A DNA stretch of 64,000 nucleotides, taken from contig NZ_CACTIA010000005.1 of assembly GCF_902712915.1 (NCBI RefSeq), forward strand, positions 1,178,001 through 1,242,000, in the 5' to 3' direction. A program made the position numbers and the translations under genes. The DNA is from Acidiphilium sp. C61. Its GTDB lineage: Bacteria; Pseudomonadota; Alphaproteobacteria; Acetobacterales; Acetobacteraceae. Of the stretch, positions 62,976 through 64,000 are shown in pieces (the stretch's first letter is position 1; every line of letters begins with the position of its first letter). Under the pieces are notes generated by a model that did not search any database, was not told where the DNA came from, and saw only the letters and a program-made list of their open reading frames with translations.

Positions 62976-64000
62976 TCACGGTTCGCGCATGCTGTCGGTT
63001 GCGACGGGAAGCAGCTTGGTCAGGAAATATGACAGGACGGTGCGTTTGCCGGTCTTGATGTCGGCGGTGATCGGCATCCCGGGGGTCAGCCGCAAGCCAG
63101 ACGGAACACCATGCAGCTTGAGCCGGTCGATCGAGATGCGGGCCTTGTAGTAGAGAACATGTGGCCGGTTGGGCAGAGGCGAGGTGCCTTCGGCGGGGAG
63201 CTGCTCGGGGCTGAAACTGTCCGCACTGACCGAACGCAGCGTACCAACGGCAGTGCCGTAGCGCAGATAATTGAAGGTGGCGAATTTCACCGTGACCGGA
63301 TCGCCGACATGAACATGGCCGGATTCCGTGCCGCTGATATCGGCCTCGACTTCCAGCGGTGCATCCATCGGAACCAGGGTGATGAACTTTCCGCCGGATG
63401 GCAGCACGGAGCCGACCGAAACACCGGCGATGGTCAGCACCACCGCGGCGCGCGGCGCGCGCATCACCACCAGCTGGCTTTGCAGCCGGGCCTTCGCGAG
63501 GTCCTGCTGGGCAGCAATCAGTTTGCTCGACGTCTCGACGAGTTTCTGCTCGACATCGGCAGCCCATTTCTTCTCATACGCATCGCGCTCGGCCTGCTGG
63601 GCGGCGAGGTCACGCTCGCCGGCGGCCGCGGTGGCAACGGCGCCGGACAGCGAATTCGATACGGAAAGCCGGTCGTTCATCGCCAGCAGCGAGTTGAGCT
63701 TGCTGCCGACCTGCATGTGCTGGAGCTGGTTACGCATATGCTCGACATCGGTCGCGACGCCAACCTGCTGGCGATAGATGTGGGCCGCCTGCTCGTTCTT
63801 GGCGACGACCATGCGCAGCTCGGCGATCTTCTGGTTGAAATTCTCGATCGTGTAGGTGCGCTCGGCCTTGCGGCTCGCAAAGATCGCCGCCTGCAGCCGC
63901 TGGGGCGCGTCGGGATGCGCGGGGGCGTAGGTGGTGCCACTGGCTTCGGCGGCAAGGCGGTCGCGCTGGGCGGACAGCTGCACGACCTCCGCGTTGAGGG
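62976..64000 (-). CDS. Type I secretion membrane-fusion protein (HlyD/PrtE type), 5' end cut off
   Basis: The last 340 or so residues are in the window. A long coiled coil (FASRKAERTYTIENFNQKIAELRMVVAKNEQAAHIYRQQ...) is followed by VMRAPRAAVVLTIAGVSVGSVLPSGGKFITLVPMDAPLEVEADI and GDPVTVKFATFNYLRYGTAVGTLRSVSADSF, the lipoyl and beta-barrel parts of HlyD. The end LRLTPGMPITADIKTGKRTVLSYFLTKLL is typical of the type I secretion adaptors. The frame continues past the window edge. It suggests an ABC exporter gene and a secreted protein upstream. Confidence 0.9.
   Translation of the reverse strand, partial: LNAEVVQLSAQRDRLAAEASGTTYAPAHPDAPQRLQAAIFASRKAERTYTIENFNQKIAELRMVVAKNEQAAHIYRQQVGVATDVEHMRNQLQHMQVGSKLNSLLAMNDRLSVSNSLSGAVATAAAGERDLAAQQAERDAYEKKWAADVEQKLVETSSKLIAAQQDLAKARLQSQLVVMRAPRAAVVLTIAGVSVGSVLPSGGKFITLVPMDAPLEVEADISGTESGHVHVGDPVTVKFATFNYLRYGTAVGTLRSVSADSFSPEQLPAEGTSPLPNRPHVLYYKARISIDRLKLHGVPSGLRLTPGMPITADIKTGKRTVLSYFLTKLLPVATDSMREP

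Overview
The window is GC-rich chromosomal DNA of an alphaproteobacterium. Three things point there: the ChvG/ChvI-type two-component pair divergent from a pckA gene, the alphaproteobacterial sdhCDAB order with long soluble subunits, and an alpha-type glutamate-cysteine ligase. The high GC, the many RND/MFS/ABC exporters, a PqqC synthase and the large glycosyltransferase/Sel1 genes make Acetobacteraceae (for example an Acidiphilium-like acidophile) my best guess; this is inference, because there is no rRNA here to settle it.

Layout. 1-3.8 kb: TonB-dependent receptor and TonB (minus), with the start of another minus gene at the left edge. 4.1-8.3 kb: MacAB-like ABC export pair, then a fluoride riboswitch controlling crcB and a DUF190 gene. 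8.4-16.1 kb: an RND efflux operon (outer-membrane factor, adaptor, pump; minus) divergent from its probable two-component regulator. 16.2-18.5 kb: MarR regulator divergent from a ClC chloride channel, with a palindromic operator between them. 18.6-23.6 kb: diaminopropionate ammonia-lyase, a degraded stretch, then a four-gene operon (cupin, FAD monooxygenase, formamidase-like hydrolase, PqqC). 23.6-24.7 kb: two copies of a hairpin repeat, one split by an intact IS5-family element. 24.8-31.0 kb: outer-membrane protein, GntR regulator and a ribose-type ABC importer whose ATPase carries an extra C-terminal domain. 31.0-37.1 kb: small OMP, AT-rich gap, then GGDEF-EAL protein, YfiR-like protein and a second TonB-dependent receptor. 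37.3-40.9 kb: gshA and rsmE (minus) divergent from ubiA and a METTL20-like methyltransferase. 41.0-44.6 kb: sdhCDAB. 44.6-49.6 kb: ChvG/ChvI (minus), a HugZ-like flavoprotein, pckA and a set of tandem hairpins. 49.7-56 kb: small secreted protein, M20 amidohydrolase, MarC protein, MarR-EmrAB drug efflux, upp. 56-64 kb: a minus-strand surface-glycan or secretion cluster with two glycosyltransferase genes (one a GT2-GT4 fusion), an unknown protein, a Sel1-repeat protein and the end of a type I secretion adaptor.

The most unusual feature that runs through the window is a bipartite hairpin repeat of about 105 bp (two palindromic modules joined by a short linker). It occurs in whole or in part at seven places. 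It sits mainly between convergent gene ends and often supplies their stop codons. One copy encodes the last residues of the RND pump, and another has an IS element inserted exactly in its linker.
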